Shown: piece by piece, positions 21,713 to 32,825 of the stretch
Layout of the letters: the number at the start of each line of letters is the position of its first letter
Numbering within the stretch: the stretch's first letter is position 1
DNA from: Gymnothorax reevesii
Lineage: Eukaryota; Chordata; Actinopteri; Anguilliformes; Muraenidae
DNA: 64,000 nucleotides
Direction of reading: 5' to 3'
Assembly (NCBI GenBank): GCA_029721435.1
Contig: CM056583.1
Span: 54,539,620-54,603,619, forward strand
Translations under genes and position numbers: made by a program
The notes under the pieces: model-generated
Seen by the model: only the letters and a program-made list of their open reading frames with translations
Told to the model about the DNA's origin: nothing
The model's database searches: none

Positions 21713-23422
21713 AATCAGAACATTGCTTAAATTTTCAGAATCTAAAAAATTAGTGATTCATTGAATGTTAGAGAATGGTCTCAATTCTTAAGTAATGCAT
21801 GGACTTCAACCAATTATTATGAAGAGATTTTTTGCTTTGTTTCATAGTTTTATCGCTGTAGTATACTGTTTTGTGAGCACTGACAACATGAGCACTGATA
21901 GCATTGATTCTCACCCAACAAATTGGCAAACCAGCATTTTAGATCGTGTTAATACTTGGCTTGGGATTTCTCTTTGTACAAGGCACTGAAGGGCTCTGAA
22001 ATTTGAAGCTTTTATCATTTGCAATTAATTATGAAGAAAAAGTTATGTTTCGTTTTACTGAAGAGCTTGTGTCACCTGTCTCTTATGTTTATTGGCATGG
22101 CTGATTATTAATTAGTATGAGAACATAATTGGAGTCAAATTAGCATAGGTGTGAGTTTCAGCTGTAAGGTCGAAGCTTAGTTGGATTCCTGATGCATAAA
22201 GTGATCGTGAATGGGCAAATGAGACCCAGACGGTCCTCACTATTGTTCCTGCGCGCCACTAGTCAGCTCCCCTCGGCCTCGTCCCCTGTATTTTAAACGG
22301 CACTTTAGCTGCAGGTAGAAAGCAATATTAATTTAGGTACAAGAATGATTGACAAGATAATTCATGAATAATGTGTATTATGCCTTACAGCTTGTGGGAG
22401 GCAGATTGTCAGGTTAGGAGACAGCAGAAATTTTTCATCCAGCACTCCTAGCATCCTGGGCAGAACCCTCCACTGTCAACAATTTCAACCGATGACGTAT
22501 AAGATCACGTGACCCAATGTGCTTGTTTTCTATGGGCAGGGCACAGTGGCTCAAAAAAATGATCATTTAAAAATGGGAAATAATTACATTATTAGGCCAA
22601 AAGTTTTGGGCCACCCTCAGATTTTTTTTAAAAAAATCACACATCAACTGTTCTTTCCTTGTTTTTTGCATGTAAAATGACTTCAGTGCATAAAATATAG
22701 GAAGCTAATAGGTTTTGGGTGAATTCCAGACCTCAGACCACATTTTAAAGCTAAAAGCCCTCTCCTGGGCCCCTCAACTTTGGGCACCCCTAAGACGTCA
22801 CCTCAACATCAGCCATCCCCTTACAAGGCCTTACTGCATTGGGCCCCCTCTGGCATGGCCCTCAGTCCATCAGGGCTGCTTGAGTCTTCAGAATCTGCTG
22901 AGTCAGGCAGCTTGTCCATCTCCAACCATCCTGCTGCCGGCACAGCATCACAGCAAATGTCCAACTCCCTAAAGATGATCTCGGTAAAAGATGGCCATAC
23001 ATTCTTCAGGCCAAGAAGAATGACAAACTTTGAGGCAAACCATTTTTCTGCCTTAATCTCCCCCTCCCCCCCTCACAAGTGGGCAAACATCATCCTCTCC
23101 CATCAATACATTGAAAATTAATTAAGCTAAACGGCAAGATCACATTCTCCCTATTAATAGCTACAGAAACTTGTAACTTGACCAATTTACTTGACAATCA
23201 TACAGCTTTCAGAACTGCGAACCCTCCCTATGTAATGTACTTAACTCCAGCTCTACCAACTGCAGAACAAAAACACCTTGGAGAGAGCCTAGTTTAACGT
23301 TACTGAGCATTAACGTTACTTATCTATCGCAAACGAAGGCTATAAGCGATAAAATTCCATTGATGCAACTATAGGCCTACGGATGAACAAAGAATACAAT
23401 AAAAAGTACGGTGGCTGACAGA
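21713..23422. other. Unassigned
   Basis: Proline/serine-rich frames at 22715-23121 have no recognisable domain. No terminal repeats were seen. Confidence 0.3.
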
Positions 23423-23720
23423 AGTAAATGCTCTGCAACAGCCCAATGTCCAGCAGGAGAAACACACAGCAATAACAGAAACGATGCAAACTCTAAAACA
23501 CGCAAACCACAAAAGAAGATGCAAAAGAAAAACACTGCATTTCCATAACACAAACACGCTGCAATGGCCCAAAACAGCTGCAATCAGAGGAAAGTGCTGC
23601 AAAAACCAAAATCATGCAAACTAAAATACACGCATACCACAAAACAAAATGCATGAGAAAAATTGCATTTTTCATCACCACATTAACACAACCCTCCCAG
23701 CTGCAATGGAGAGCGCCAAC
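23423..23720. repeat. Tandem repeat, about 130-bp period, two copies
   Basis: GCAAACTCTAAAACACGC at 23486 recurs as GCAAACTAAAATACACGC at 23616. The following ACCACAAAA, ATGCA and GCATTT blocks and the preceding GCTCTGCAACAGCCCA block repeat with the same spacing. Confidence 0.65.
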
Positions 23721-23815
23721 TAGAACAGCTTTTGGTGTTGACCTGAGCAAGACTAACTAAGTTAGCTAGGTCAGCAAAAAGGCTTTCAAGCTAGCCAGCT
23801 AACGTTAGTTCCTTT

Positions 23816-24782
23816 GTCACAGTTATGGTTTTTGTTCATGTTTATGTTCATGTTCTTTGCTCATGATTTTGTCTTTTATTTATTCTTTTTTGTTATTGTA
23901 ATCTCAGGTTTTCAGTTCGATTTATTTTCAGTTCCATTGCACTTGTCTCCCCTGTCCTGTATTCTAGTTGGTTCAGTCCTTCTCCTCGGTCTGTGTGCTC
24001 ACATGCTTCTGGTGATTTCAATGGTTTCTGGTGTTTAATATTATTCCTTCAATTCTCGTTTTCTTCCTTCGCTTTGCTGTTCTGATTACTATCAAGACTT
24101 ACATTTGTATTTTGTATCGTAGTCTACTAACCCAACTAATCCATGAATATATATTACTAACTCACTAACGAGCACTCTAGTTAAATGTGTAAAGTTGCAC
24201 CGCTACTAATTAATACTAATTCCCTCTCAACAATCGCCCTGTTCGAGTCTCCACCTCTTGCTTAGTTTTACCTGTCTCTCACACGTGCCTTATTGCTTTC
24301 TTGCACTCATTATCTGTGCACTTAAAACTCCTTGACCGGAGCTGTTTATATGTCATAGGCTGTTTGCGTGATTCCTGTCCGTGTCTTGGCTTTCGCCAAT
24401 TTTTGTGGTTAGGATTTCCCTCATGTGTCCCTCCCTTTTTAATTAGTCTGATCCAGCTCATCTGTTCCCTGCATAGCATGTGACTTCCCTCTCATCTATT
24501 TAATAGTTCTCACTGCTGTCAGAGCGTTGATCAATATTTCTTTGTGCAGAGCCTTTCGTATGCCATTGAGTATTGTTTTCCTTCGACTGTTTCATCCGAA
24601 CAAGATTCTTGCCATTGCCCCTTTTCTATTGTTTTGTCTTCCTGGATCTCGACCTATTTTTGTATGACCACGATTCCTGTGTTTGGAAGCCCTGTGTATG
24701 ACCCACTGCTATGTATGTATCGTCTATGTATCTTTGGTCATCTGCTTTTCTGGTTCTGACCCCGGCCTGTCTAGTCAACTGC
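23816..24782 (+). repeat. Left arm of a 2.3-kb inverted repeat
   Basis: The approximately 970-bp arm starts near TTATGGTTTTTGTTCATGTT. It is matched in inverted orientation by 25104-26118. Shared blocks in order include CAGTTCCATTGCACTTGTCT, GTTGGTTCAGTCC, ACATTTGTATTTTGTAT, GAGCACTCTAGTT, ATGTCATAGGCTGTTTG, GTTGATCAATATTTCTTTGT and TGGTTCTGACCCC. The TGTCAC-type outer end would suit an LTR, but a CA-ended partner boundary was not proven. Confidence 0.75.
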
Positions 24783-25103
24783 ATCATTTTAGTACATATT
24801 CATATCATGTTAGGTCTTGTTATTCAAGGATCCAAGGAGTTGAGTGTAGTATGTTTCATTTCCATTAAAATTATGGTTCATTCCCTTTTGAAAACTCCTG
24901 AAAATTGGTCAGAATCCTCTCAGGTAATCATCCTGTTCTTCTCTCTTTGCAAAATTTTTTTATTATATCCTCAAAATGTGAAGTAAAGTTCAGGAACCCC
25001 TCGCGAGAGACAGGAGTCCAAAAAACGTATGCCTTTAATGGGGTCCAAGTCAAAGCCAGAAAACACAGGAATTGCCAAGCCACAATATGAAATCCAAAAA
25101 CAG

Positions 25104-26118
25104 TATTGACTAGACAGGCAGGGGTCAGAACCAGTAAGACAGATGGGCAGAGGTACAAAAACCATAGGCAAAAAGTCGTAGTCGATGGGCAAAGCCAATG
25201 GTCATACACAGGGCATCCAAACACAGAACTCGTGGTCATACAAAAATGGGTCAAAATCCAGAAAGACAAAAACAGTACAAAAAAAGCTGTGGCAAGAATC
25301 AAGTCAAGTCAAACTATCCAGTAGAAGCAAAACAATAATCAATGGCATACGAGGCGCTCTGCACAAAGAAATATTGATCAACGTTCTGACAAGAGCTGTG
25401 AGTGAAAAGACTCCTAATATCCACACAGGAAAGGTCACATGCTATAAAGGGATCAGCTGTGGGGAATGAGGCTTAATTACATCTGGAGAATCACATGAGG
25501 GAAACCCTAACCATGAAAATTGGTGAGAGACAAAATACAAACGGGAATCACACAAACAGCCTATGACATTTAAACAGCTCCGGTCCAGGAATTCTATGTG
25601 CACAGATAACAAGCGCAGGAGAGTGATTAAGCACGTGCGAGAGATTCTCGCTGGAGCTCAGGAGAGGACAGCGACAGACAAGGGGTGGAGAATAGAACAG
25701 GGCGATTGCAGAGAGGTAATTAGTCTATTAGTAGCCATGAAACTTTACAAATTAAACTAGAGTGCTCATTAGTAAGTTAGTAATCTTATATATACATGGA
25801 TTAGTTGTGTTAGTAGACTATAATACAAAATACAAATGTTAGTCTTGTTGGTAATCAGAACAGGAGGGCGAAGAAAGAAAACGAGATTCGAAGAAATATA
25901 TTAAACACCGGAATACATTTAAATCACCAAAAGTCAGTGAGCACGCAGACAGGGAAGACGGACTGAACCAACTAGATCGCAAGACGGGGGAGACAAGTGC
26001 AATGGAACTGAACATAGAATGAACCAAAAACCTGAATGTTACAAAAACCAAAAAGAATAAATAAAAGACAATATCATGAACACAAAACCAGAACATAAAC
26101 ATGACCAAAAACCAGATT
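25104..26118 (-). repeat. Right arm of the inverted repeat
   Basis: Reverse-complement copy of the left arm with moderate divergence, separated from it by about 320 bp. Frames within it on either strand are not shared between the arms and are probably not genes. Confidence 0.75.
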
Positions 26119-26119
26119 C

Positions 26120-26560
26120 GACCCCCTTCCAGGTCATTTATGGCTATGCCGCCTGGATCAAAGACGTGATTTGGCTTAAAGCAAAGAGAGACAATCAATT
26201 CAGGGAAGATCGTAGCCGACTTCCCCCACGTGCATCTCTATGCCATGTGTAGCCCAATCTATACAGTCAGGGAAGATCGTATCCAATCTCTCCCGGCGTA
26301 CTTAAGTGCGTGAGTAGCCCTTTTAATTATGGAAGATCATAATTTGAACTTCCCCCACGCTTGCTCCGTGTGTAGCTTTTTTTTGCCAGGTATGACTTCA
26401 CTCTCATTTTCTAAATTGTTTGTAACTTGTAATTTGATTTGATTTGTTTGATTTAAGCTCTTGCCTACCTGGTGAATAAACTATTGTTATTCCTTTAAAC
26501 TTGTGTGATTTATTTTTTCTTGCCGTGTTACGACCAGTACTTAGGGGGCAATTCCTTATC
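26120..26560 (+). repeat. LTR-like unit B with tandem modules and AATAAA
   Basis: Modules start near 26199, 26268 and 26330 with CAGGGAAGATCGTAGCCGAC-type sequence. They are followed by TTGTAACTTGTAATTTG, TTTAAGCTCTTGCCTACCTG and AATAAA at about 26474. Order and strand match unit A. The unit directly abuts the outer end of the 25.1-26.1 kb repeat arm. Confidence 0.45.
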
Positions 26561-26814
26561 ATTCCAGACTAGGTAGCTATGGAGTCAGATTAATTGTAAC
26601 TGTTGTGCTTTTGTGCCCCATTATTTGAACTGAGAAAATTGATTCATTTTATTGCAGTTTGAGCCAGCCGGAAGATCGCATTTGTAACACCAGCCCAAAG
26701 AACATGTTGAGCCTTCTCCCCCTGCAATTTCCGTTGTTGGTATTGTTTGGTGGGGTTTTACATCGGCAAAAAAAAAAATAGGGAAAAAAATCATTGCAAA
26801 CCTTGGGCAAGTCA
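26561..26814. other. Unassigned, includes A-rich run
   Basis: No gene was seen. A poly-A stretch lies at about 26768-26778. Confidence 0.3.
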
Positions 26815-27350
26815 TTAAAGGGGACCTATTATGCTGATCCTTCTTGCAATACATATAGGCAATGTTATAATTTTGGATGTCCATACTCAACCTCTGAAAA
26901 GTTTCTAAACATAAGATACAGAGGTTTTGCCGTGATTTTCTATCTGAACAGCTCCGCATGAGATCTTCGCGAGATCTGGGCAAAACCTGATGTCAGGTTT
27001 TGCCGTCCAATTAGTACAGACCTAGCCAAAGCCCACCATGGCGCTGGACCTGCCCACACCGGAAACTATTCTTGCAGACATGAACAACCGCAGATCATAC
27101 TATGTCTTAGTAGCATCTATACTTCCACAAATACAAAAGAAGTACCGCAGATCATTTGAGGTGCAGTTCTGTCAGTATCTCTCCCAAAGCTGCTCGTCCG
27201 TTTACTTTTGGACACAGAGAAAAGCACCTATTTCTCTTCCAAAAGACGATGCCTCCAGAAATCAGTTGGTAGCTTTTTTCTTTGCTGGCGACGAACAGCC
27301 AGGGCCAAAGGGAATGGAATGTTAACTGTTTCTGCTCAGCATTTCACCAA
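26815..27350 (+). mobile_element. Start of an AGGGGACCTATTATGC-type repeat element
   Basis: TTAAAGGGGACCTATTATGC at 26815 is a terminus of a repeat family common in fish. A 95-aa frame at 27038-27325 (MALDLPTPETILADMNNRRS...) follows. It has no recognised domain. Two palindromes sit just before it: 26961-26977 (AGATCT arms) and 26979-27004. The other terminus was not located. Confidence 0.4.
26979..27004. repeat. Perfect 12-bp-arm palindrome
   Basis: GGCAAAACCTGA, a 2-base spacer TG, then TCAGGTTTTGCC. It lies immediately upstream of the 95-aa frame. Confidence 0.85.
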
Positions 27351-29494
27351 AGACAGCTTTGTCAATAAAGGATAATTCAAGTGAACAAAAGTAGTTTGTT
27401 AGCCAACTAATTTAGCTGGTTAGCCAAAATGGATCGTGTTTACCAACAAATGATGATAATTGCACAAGTTGCAGTAGTGCTTAGGTGCCAGCTACTGGCA
27501 GCACAGCAGACCATTATCAGAAGGAAACGACGGCATCAAAACACCGTCAAGATGCAGTAGCGAATAACATTTCCATCAGCATTTATCGCATAAGCCTTTT
27601 ACTGATCAAGAGAAAATCCAATGAGATAGATTGTTTAAAATCTCCGCTACTTAAGCATTTTATTTATCTCTTGCTGTCCGACTATGCATAGACACATTTT
27701 TACGTCCAAAAATCTTGTTTTGTAGATGTACTTTGAGATGCTTTTATTGTCTTAGTCTAACGGGTTTGATTAACGTTGATGATATATTTTTTGGGAGGAC
27801 ATTGTTTGCAGATATGAGCTGTCAAACAAAAGAACTAGGACTAAGCTCAGAAATGATTTGGGATCCTTTCAGCTTAGGAATCGAGAGAATCGAGAGACAC
27901 TTAATGTACTAAATAATTTCTGCTGTTGGATTTGGTAAACAAGATGGCAGGGCTTTCAGTGTTCCAGCAGACTATGAATAGGTGGAGGGGAGCTGCCACT
28001 CTGCACAATTCACAACCCCAGCATCTTGCTCCAGCAGGACCAAACATCTGGCCCATCTCTCAGACTTCAGAGAATTCAAAGGGGTCACTCCACCCAGTAA
28101 ATCTGACAGAAGATTACAGCCTTTTTTGCTCTGCCCTGACCACACTTTCTGCTGTGGCATGAGGGAGGAGACTGAAGAAAAGAGAGGGGAAGAATTGTCT
28201 CTCCTCTTACTCCCTGCATAGAGCAACTACAGTTACATTTTCCTGCAATCTGGAAAAACCTAGCAAATTCATTGGACCACGATTCTCACAATTGACAAAA
28301 AAAGTTAGGATTCTGGACTTTTCCTAACTAAAAAAAACAAAACAGAAACTTGATTTCAAATTATGCGAATGGCTTGTGAAGATCTTAAAACACCTCCCTT
28401 AATTGCTGCAAAAAAGGGCCAAACTCACCTTAACCAAGAGTGACATAAGTATTAGGTTTTTCCAGATCACAGGAGCATTGCCAGTTGTGCGATGTCCAGT
28501 GATAATAATTTACACCTTTTTTTTTTACTTCTCAATATCTTGGCCAGTATTATTACTTTCCTTAAAATGTGGACAGTGTTTCAAGGGAAGATGCTTCATT
28601 GCAGAAATCTAGGCTGAGGTTGGACTTTATACATCCCAAAAAGGTCAGAATGTGTTCAAAATGAAGCTAAATTCCCTGGCTTTCTTTTCAGTGGAAAATT
28701 AATGTCTTTTTTAATGGATGTAAAACAAAAAGCAAACCAAATGTCCTCGTCTTGTCACAAAAAACTGCATGTCTACGGCCCTGATTAGGACTGAACTATG
28801 TAACTGTTACATTTTGATAATTCAAATTTCCGGATAAAATGGTCACCGGCACACAAGCTGAAGGCCATGCTAAGATGATCCAAGACTATTTTATCGAAAC
28901 TTTCAGATTTGAACCACATACACACATACAAATATAGCATATGGGCCAGGTCAACCGGTCATGGAGTTACAAAATTGGTGTATAATGTCTCACAGCTTCA
29001 AAACCAAGTAAGATAGTTACAATTTAAATGGCTTTGTGAAGGTCTTCCCTTTAGCTAAATTTGTTCATTTGATAAAACTAATAAAATTTTGTTGTTTGAA
29101 GTACTGAAATCAGAGCTGATTTTCTCAGTCTTATTTGATTTGTCATAAACAGTCTCAAATGTTTTTACCTTATAATCCTTACAGTATAGAAAAATAAGCG
29201 CACTATGTTCAAGGGTTTTTATTGTTCATGGCGACAGTGGACATGTCTATCAATGTGCGGCTTAAGATGTTAAATAACCATCAAAATTATCAAAATTCAA
29301 AGAAAGATGCAAAATCCATCAAAATGACTCTCCGTATTGAGTGATAAAAGTGGCACGTGGCAGTGAAATAGGCTATAAAAAGCATGCAGCTCAAGCTATT
29401 TGCGCAGGTTTGCAATTTTGAATAACGTTGATTTAAATTCAGCAAATACGTGTCCAGCGGAATGATTGTCCTCCTACCTAATCGGGGAGGAACA
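27351..29494. other. Unassigned; weak Harbinger-like string near 27.43 kb
   Basis: A plus-strand frame from the ATG at about 27430 reads MDRVYQQMMIIAQVAVVLRC then an Arg-rich RRKRRHQ, which is reminiscent of the start of PIF/Harbinger transposases but is too short to call. The rest has no recognised content. Confidence 0.25.
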
Positions 29495-29813
29495 AGCAGC
29501 ACCTGTTAAGTGTGGAGTGCTCTCGGAGTGAACCTTTTCTTAATCATGAAAATGACTGAGAACAGGTCAGGACTAATAATGATTTAAAATGGATGTTTTG
29601 TCCACCTCAATTCTCAGTTCTACTTAGTTTACCCCATGATTTCATCGCTTTTAGATTGCATATTAAGAGAAACCGCGTCTTCAGTTGCCAAATACGATAA
29701 TTAAAAAAACGCGTCAATATAGGAAAATAATTGAGAACTAGCCAAGACTATCCTAATTGTCATAAAGGTGCGTGTCTGTGCCCCCCCAATTCCCTGTTCT
29801 AGCGCCGGGCCTG
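29495..29813 (-). mobile_element. hAT-family fragment related to the 44-kb element
   Basis: The right end, reverse-complemented, reads CAGGCCCGGCGCTAGAACAG and then a GGGGGGGCACAGACACG stretch, parallel to CAGTGGCGGAGCTAGAACTG at 44038 and what follows it. AAGTGTGGAGTGCTCTCGGA at about 29505 also occurs at 45100. Both ends of the family are therefore represented in about 320 bp, as in an internally deleted derivative. No target duplication was confirmed. Confidence 0.55.
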
Positions 29814-29883
29814 TAAGTAACTGCCCCAAAAATGGAATGCAGCTAATAAAGACAATTGGTTTTTAAAATTCTACAATTGCAGT

Positions 29884-29953
29884 TTTGGTTGGAACAAGAA
29901 CCAGCACACACAGTGGGGCACCAGGAATGAGTTTAAGAACCACTGCACTAGAG
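29884..29953 (-). repeat. hAT MITE end fragment
   Basis: AACCAGCACACACAGTGGGG and GAGTTTAAGAACCACTGC. Read in reverse this starts with a CAGTGGTTCTTAAACTC-type terminus, which I recognise as a common fish hAT MITE end. Confidence 0.45.
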
Positions 29954-30016
29954 ACATTTTGTATCAATAGCGACATTTCATGCCTTGGAATTACAATGGT
30001 ATTAATGATAACTACT

Positions 30017-30245
30017 GGTTACCTCCAGTTCTGTGAGTATGTGTGTAGCCCTCTAATGGGCTTCGCTATTGGTTTACCCCTCTGAGGCCCCGCCTCAGTG
30101 CCTGAGAAAGAAAATTGAACTCACCTGCTCCATAGGAGGGGAGAGCATACTCACCTCCTATAAAGCCTCGGTCCTTTGAAACTTAGCATCACACACTCAG
30201 GGCCAGCTGGGGAGGTTGTTAGAGGGCTAGGAACTGGAGGTAACC
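30017..30245. repeat. 15-bp perfect inverted repeat bracketing the DIRS left terminus
   Basis: GGTTACCTCCAGTTC at 30017-30031 and its exact reverse complement GAACTGGAGGTAACC at 30231-30245 bracket 199 bp carrying the terminal-repeat sequence. The segment directly after (from 30246) repeats the start in direct orientation in degenerate form. Confidence 0.8.
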
Positions 30246-30449
30246 AGGTAACCCGTAGTTCTATTTTGTATGTGCTTCACCCTCTAACAGGCTTCGCTAT
30301 TAGTTTACACCTAAGGTGAAGGCTGTTAAGGATGAATGTACTCCCAGGTGGCCCCAGACCACAGAGTTTTATTCAGAAACTAAGAGAAACCCCTCCACAC
30401 ACTGGGGCACCGCCAGACTGCGTGCCCCGTCCCAGGTCGTTGTGGGTGT

Positions 30450-30790
30450 CAAGTTAGTGTCGGAAGGGGACCCCACCAATAGTGCCCCTTCCCAGAATGA
30501 ATGGGAGGGCTTGCAAGCTGTCATCTCCCAATGAGAAACCCCTGGGCGAGCACCACCAGAGCTCATCGCCTCAGGCCGTGGCACAACACAAAAACAATGT
30601 TGGAAGGAGACCCCCTCCCCAATGGGTCCTCTCCCAGATGACTGGGAGAGCGCGCTAACTGTCATTTCCCCATGACAAGCCCCCACACCTGCAGGCGGGC
30701 GCCACCAGAGCGCATCGCTTCAGGTTGTGGTAATAATCAAAAACACTAGTCAATGTTGGAAGGGGACCCTGCTGACAGGGTTCCCAAGAT
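30450..30790. repeat. Tandem repeat of about 140-156 bp in DIRS 3' part
   Basis: GGAAGGGGACCC-type starts at 30462, 30602 and 30758. The first two units also share a CACCAGAGCTCATCGC-like block followed by TTCAGG or CTCAGG and GTGG. Two full units plus a partial third. Confidence 0.65.
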
Positions 30791-30859
30791 TAAATGTGTG
30801 ACCATGCTAGCCGTCATATCCCTGAGATACGACCACGCAAAGGTCGATGCAGACGACCA

Positions 30860-31063
30860 AGAGGTCGGATGGCAAAATCTCCTCTACGGATACGCCCTTA
30901 AACAGCGCTGTAGAAGATGCAATGCCCTGGGTAGAATGTGTGGTCAATCCTGCTGGGGCAATGAGATCCACTACCGAATAGGCTCTGCAGATAGCATCAC
31001 AGATCCAGTCGGCGAGGCGTTGTGCGGACAGAGGGGCTCCCTGAGCCCAGTCGTGACATGACT
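30860..31063 (-). pseudogene. DIRS tyrosine recombinase C-terminal fragment
   Basis: The minus-strand frame reads WAQGAPLSAQRLADWICDAI, then CRAYSVVDL, then THSTQGIASSTALFKGVSVE. The L-S-x-x-R-L-x-x-W-I block and the H-S-T-x-G-x-A-S-S block are the conserved catalytic region of DIRS-type recombinases. The second catalytic Arg, normally following H-S-T, is Gln here. The C-terminal part with the nucleophilic Tyr is not found before a stop at about 30806. This frame is not continuous with the RT frame. Nonfunctional. Confidence 0.75.
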
Positions 31064-31079
31064 GCTATCGCCGGCACCG

Positions 31080-32001
31080 AGACTACATCCAGTAGTCCTT
31101 GGGTCCGAGACAGGATCGCCTCTTATGTCCACTGACAGACGTGCAGTCATAGATCGAGAGTCCAACAGAAGCCTTAGAAACAGCGCTGTTTGACTGTGCT
31201 GCAGGGTACTGTTGTTACTGATAGCCAAGCCTAGTTGAGCAATATGTTGCATTACTGGCATAGTATGGTGGCTGCCATCTGCTTGGAAGAGGCCAGGATC
31301 AGCCAATCAACCAGATAGATCAGGATCCGTATCCCTTTCCGCCAGAGCGGCGCAAGCGCTGTCTCCAAACATTTGGACAACATTCGAGGCGCCAGGGAAT
31401 ATCCAAATGGGAGGCGGCAAAACTGGAAAATCTGATCTACTAATGCAAAGCGAGGGAATTTTTGATGGCATGGCAGAATTGGGGTATGAATATAAGCATC
31501 CGTCAGATCTATTGACGTCATCCAGTCGCCCGGCCTGACACATTCCATCAGAGACCTCACTGTCAGCATCCGGAATGGTCTGCACGCAATATGCGTATTC
31601 AGATGGCGCAGATCCAGAATGGATCTCAGGCCTCCTGATTTTTTTTTTTTGGAATCAGAAAATAAGGAGAATAAAACCCTGCTCAAGCTTCTGACTGGGG
31701 AACCAGCAGTACGGCCCCTTTTCGTAGAAGCGAGTCCACCTCTTCCCTCAAAACCACCCTCTCGGCAGAATTGGGGAGCCTCGTCCGCAAAATGCTTCTG
31801 AATGGAGGCGAGTGGCAACAAAACTGCAATGTCTATCCTTTCTGCAATTTTCTGTCCAGCCAGTTTGGGAGGGGGACGCACAAACTCACCCAAGACTGAT
31901 AATGGTTTGTGAATGGCGAGGCAGTTGGTTCTAAGGTCTATGATGGCCTGGGCCCTCCCTCGACGCCCTGAGGGAGGGGTTGACCGGGGGGCCCTGCACA
32001 A
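31080..32001 (-). pseudogene. DIRS1-like reverse transcriptase
   Basis: 249-residue frame at 32001-31252. In order: GGLRSILDLRHLN (about residues 123-135), MTSIDLTDAYIHTPI (161-175, catalytic Asp in the S-I-D-L-x-D-A-Y block), QFCRLPFGYSLAPR (193-206), and the active-site region ILIYLVDWLILAS (226-238). The conserved Y-x-D-D is Y-L-V-D here, so one catalytic aspartate is lost. A frameshift follows, and the thumb region (QHIAQLGLAISNN...LLLDSRSMTARLS) continues in another frame down to about 31120. RNase H is missing. Members of this family prime and integrate differently from LTR elements. This copy cannot be active. Confidence 0.85.
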
Positions 32002-32825
32002 AAGGGCTGAAAGGATAGTAACAGCAATGCTTCCCCTACACTCCCTTGCACGTTGCCTTGTGACTCACTCACCATGGACGGCGGGGGCACAGCTATTTCT
32101 GTCTTAAGCGAGAGCCTTTTTTGACGTTTAACTTCAAAAACATTAATGTCCGGCAATACATCGACCTCGAAAATGACTGAAGACCTTCTCTACAGGTTCA
32201 TGAGTACAGGTATCAGTATTACACATGTAAACACTCTGCCCTTTGGCTCTGGGATGTACAGTGAACATTGTGTTCTCAGGAGCCCCGCAGCCAAAATGGC
32301 GAACAGCTCCACTTCCGTGCGAACCGGAAGAAGGAGCATGTTGACATGTACCAAACACTCTGCTGGAGCCCGCAGAGCTAGCAGTGTTTGAAACATTCTG
32401 GCTATTTGCCTGAGTTTGTGAACGTTTCCTCACTGGTGATGCACCAGGAAGAAACAAGTGCACCGATTGAAAGATAACTTCTGAGCCAAACCACCACTGA
32501 ATGATGGGAGAGTATCAAATTTTGGTTAAGCCACCAAGTTTGGTCAAGTGCTACCTCATCGGGTAGAACAATGCAAACCCTGCCGGCGGTTACCTAGCCA
32601 GTGTCTCATAAACAGGCTACAAGCCACTGAAGCGCCAATTTGTGGATGTGTTTAGGGGAGGTGATGAGAATACACGAGCCTCAAGCACTATGTCTCTCTT
32701 ATTAGCCCTCTCAATGGAAGGAAGGAAGGCATTCTGCTCCTCCGGTAGGTTGTACCAGATTACCTTGAATGCTAAAACCTGAAACAGCCAGTGTGTCAGT
32801 GTGTGCTATACCAGAGCAAAATGAC

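Noticed and set aside
23369..23750. Hydrophobic minus-strand frames resembling membrane proteins
   Set aside because: They are translations of a degenerate 130-bp tandem repeat. The hydrophobicity comes from A/C-rich repeat sequence read in antisense.
24928..25302. 124-aa minus-strand frame
   Set aside because: Lies in one arm of the inverted repeat. The other arm does not keep the frame open, so it is not conserved coding sequence.
30753..31061. 102-aa plus-strand frame
   Set aside because: Antisense to the DIRS tyrosine recombinase fragment, which has specific conserved motifs.
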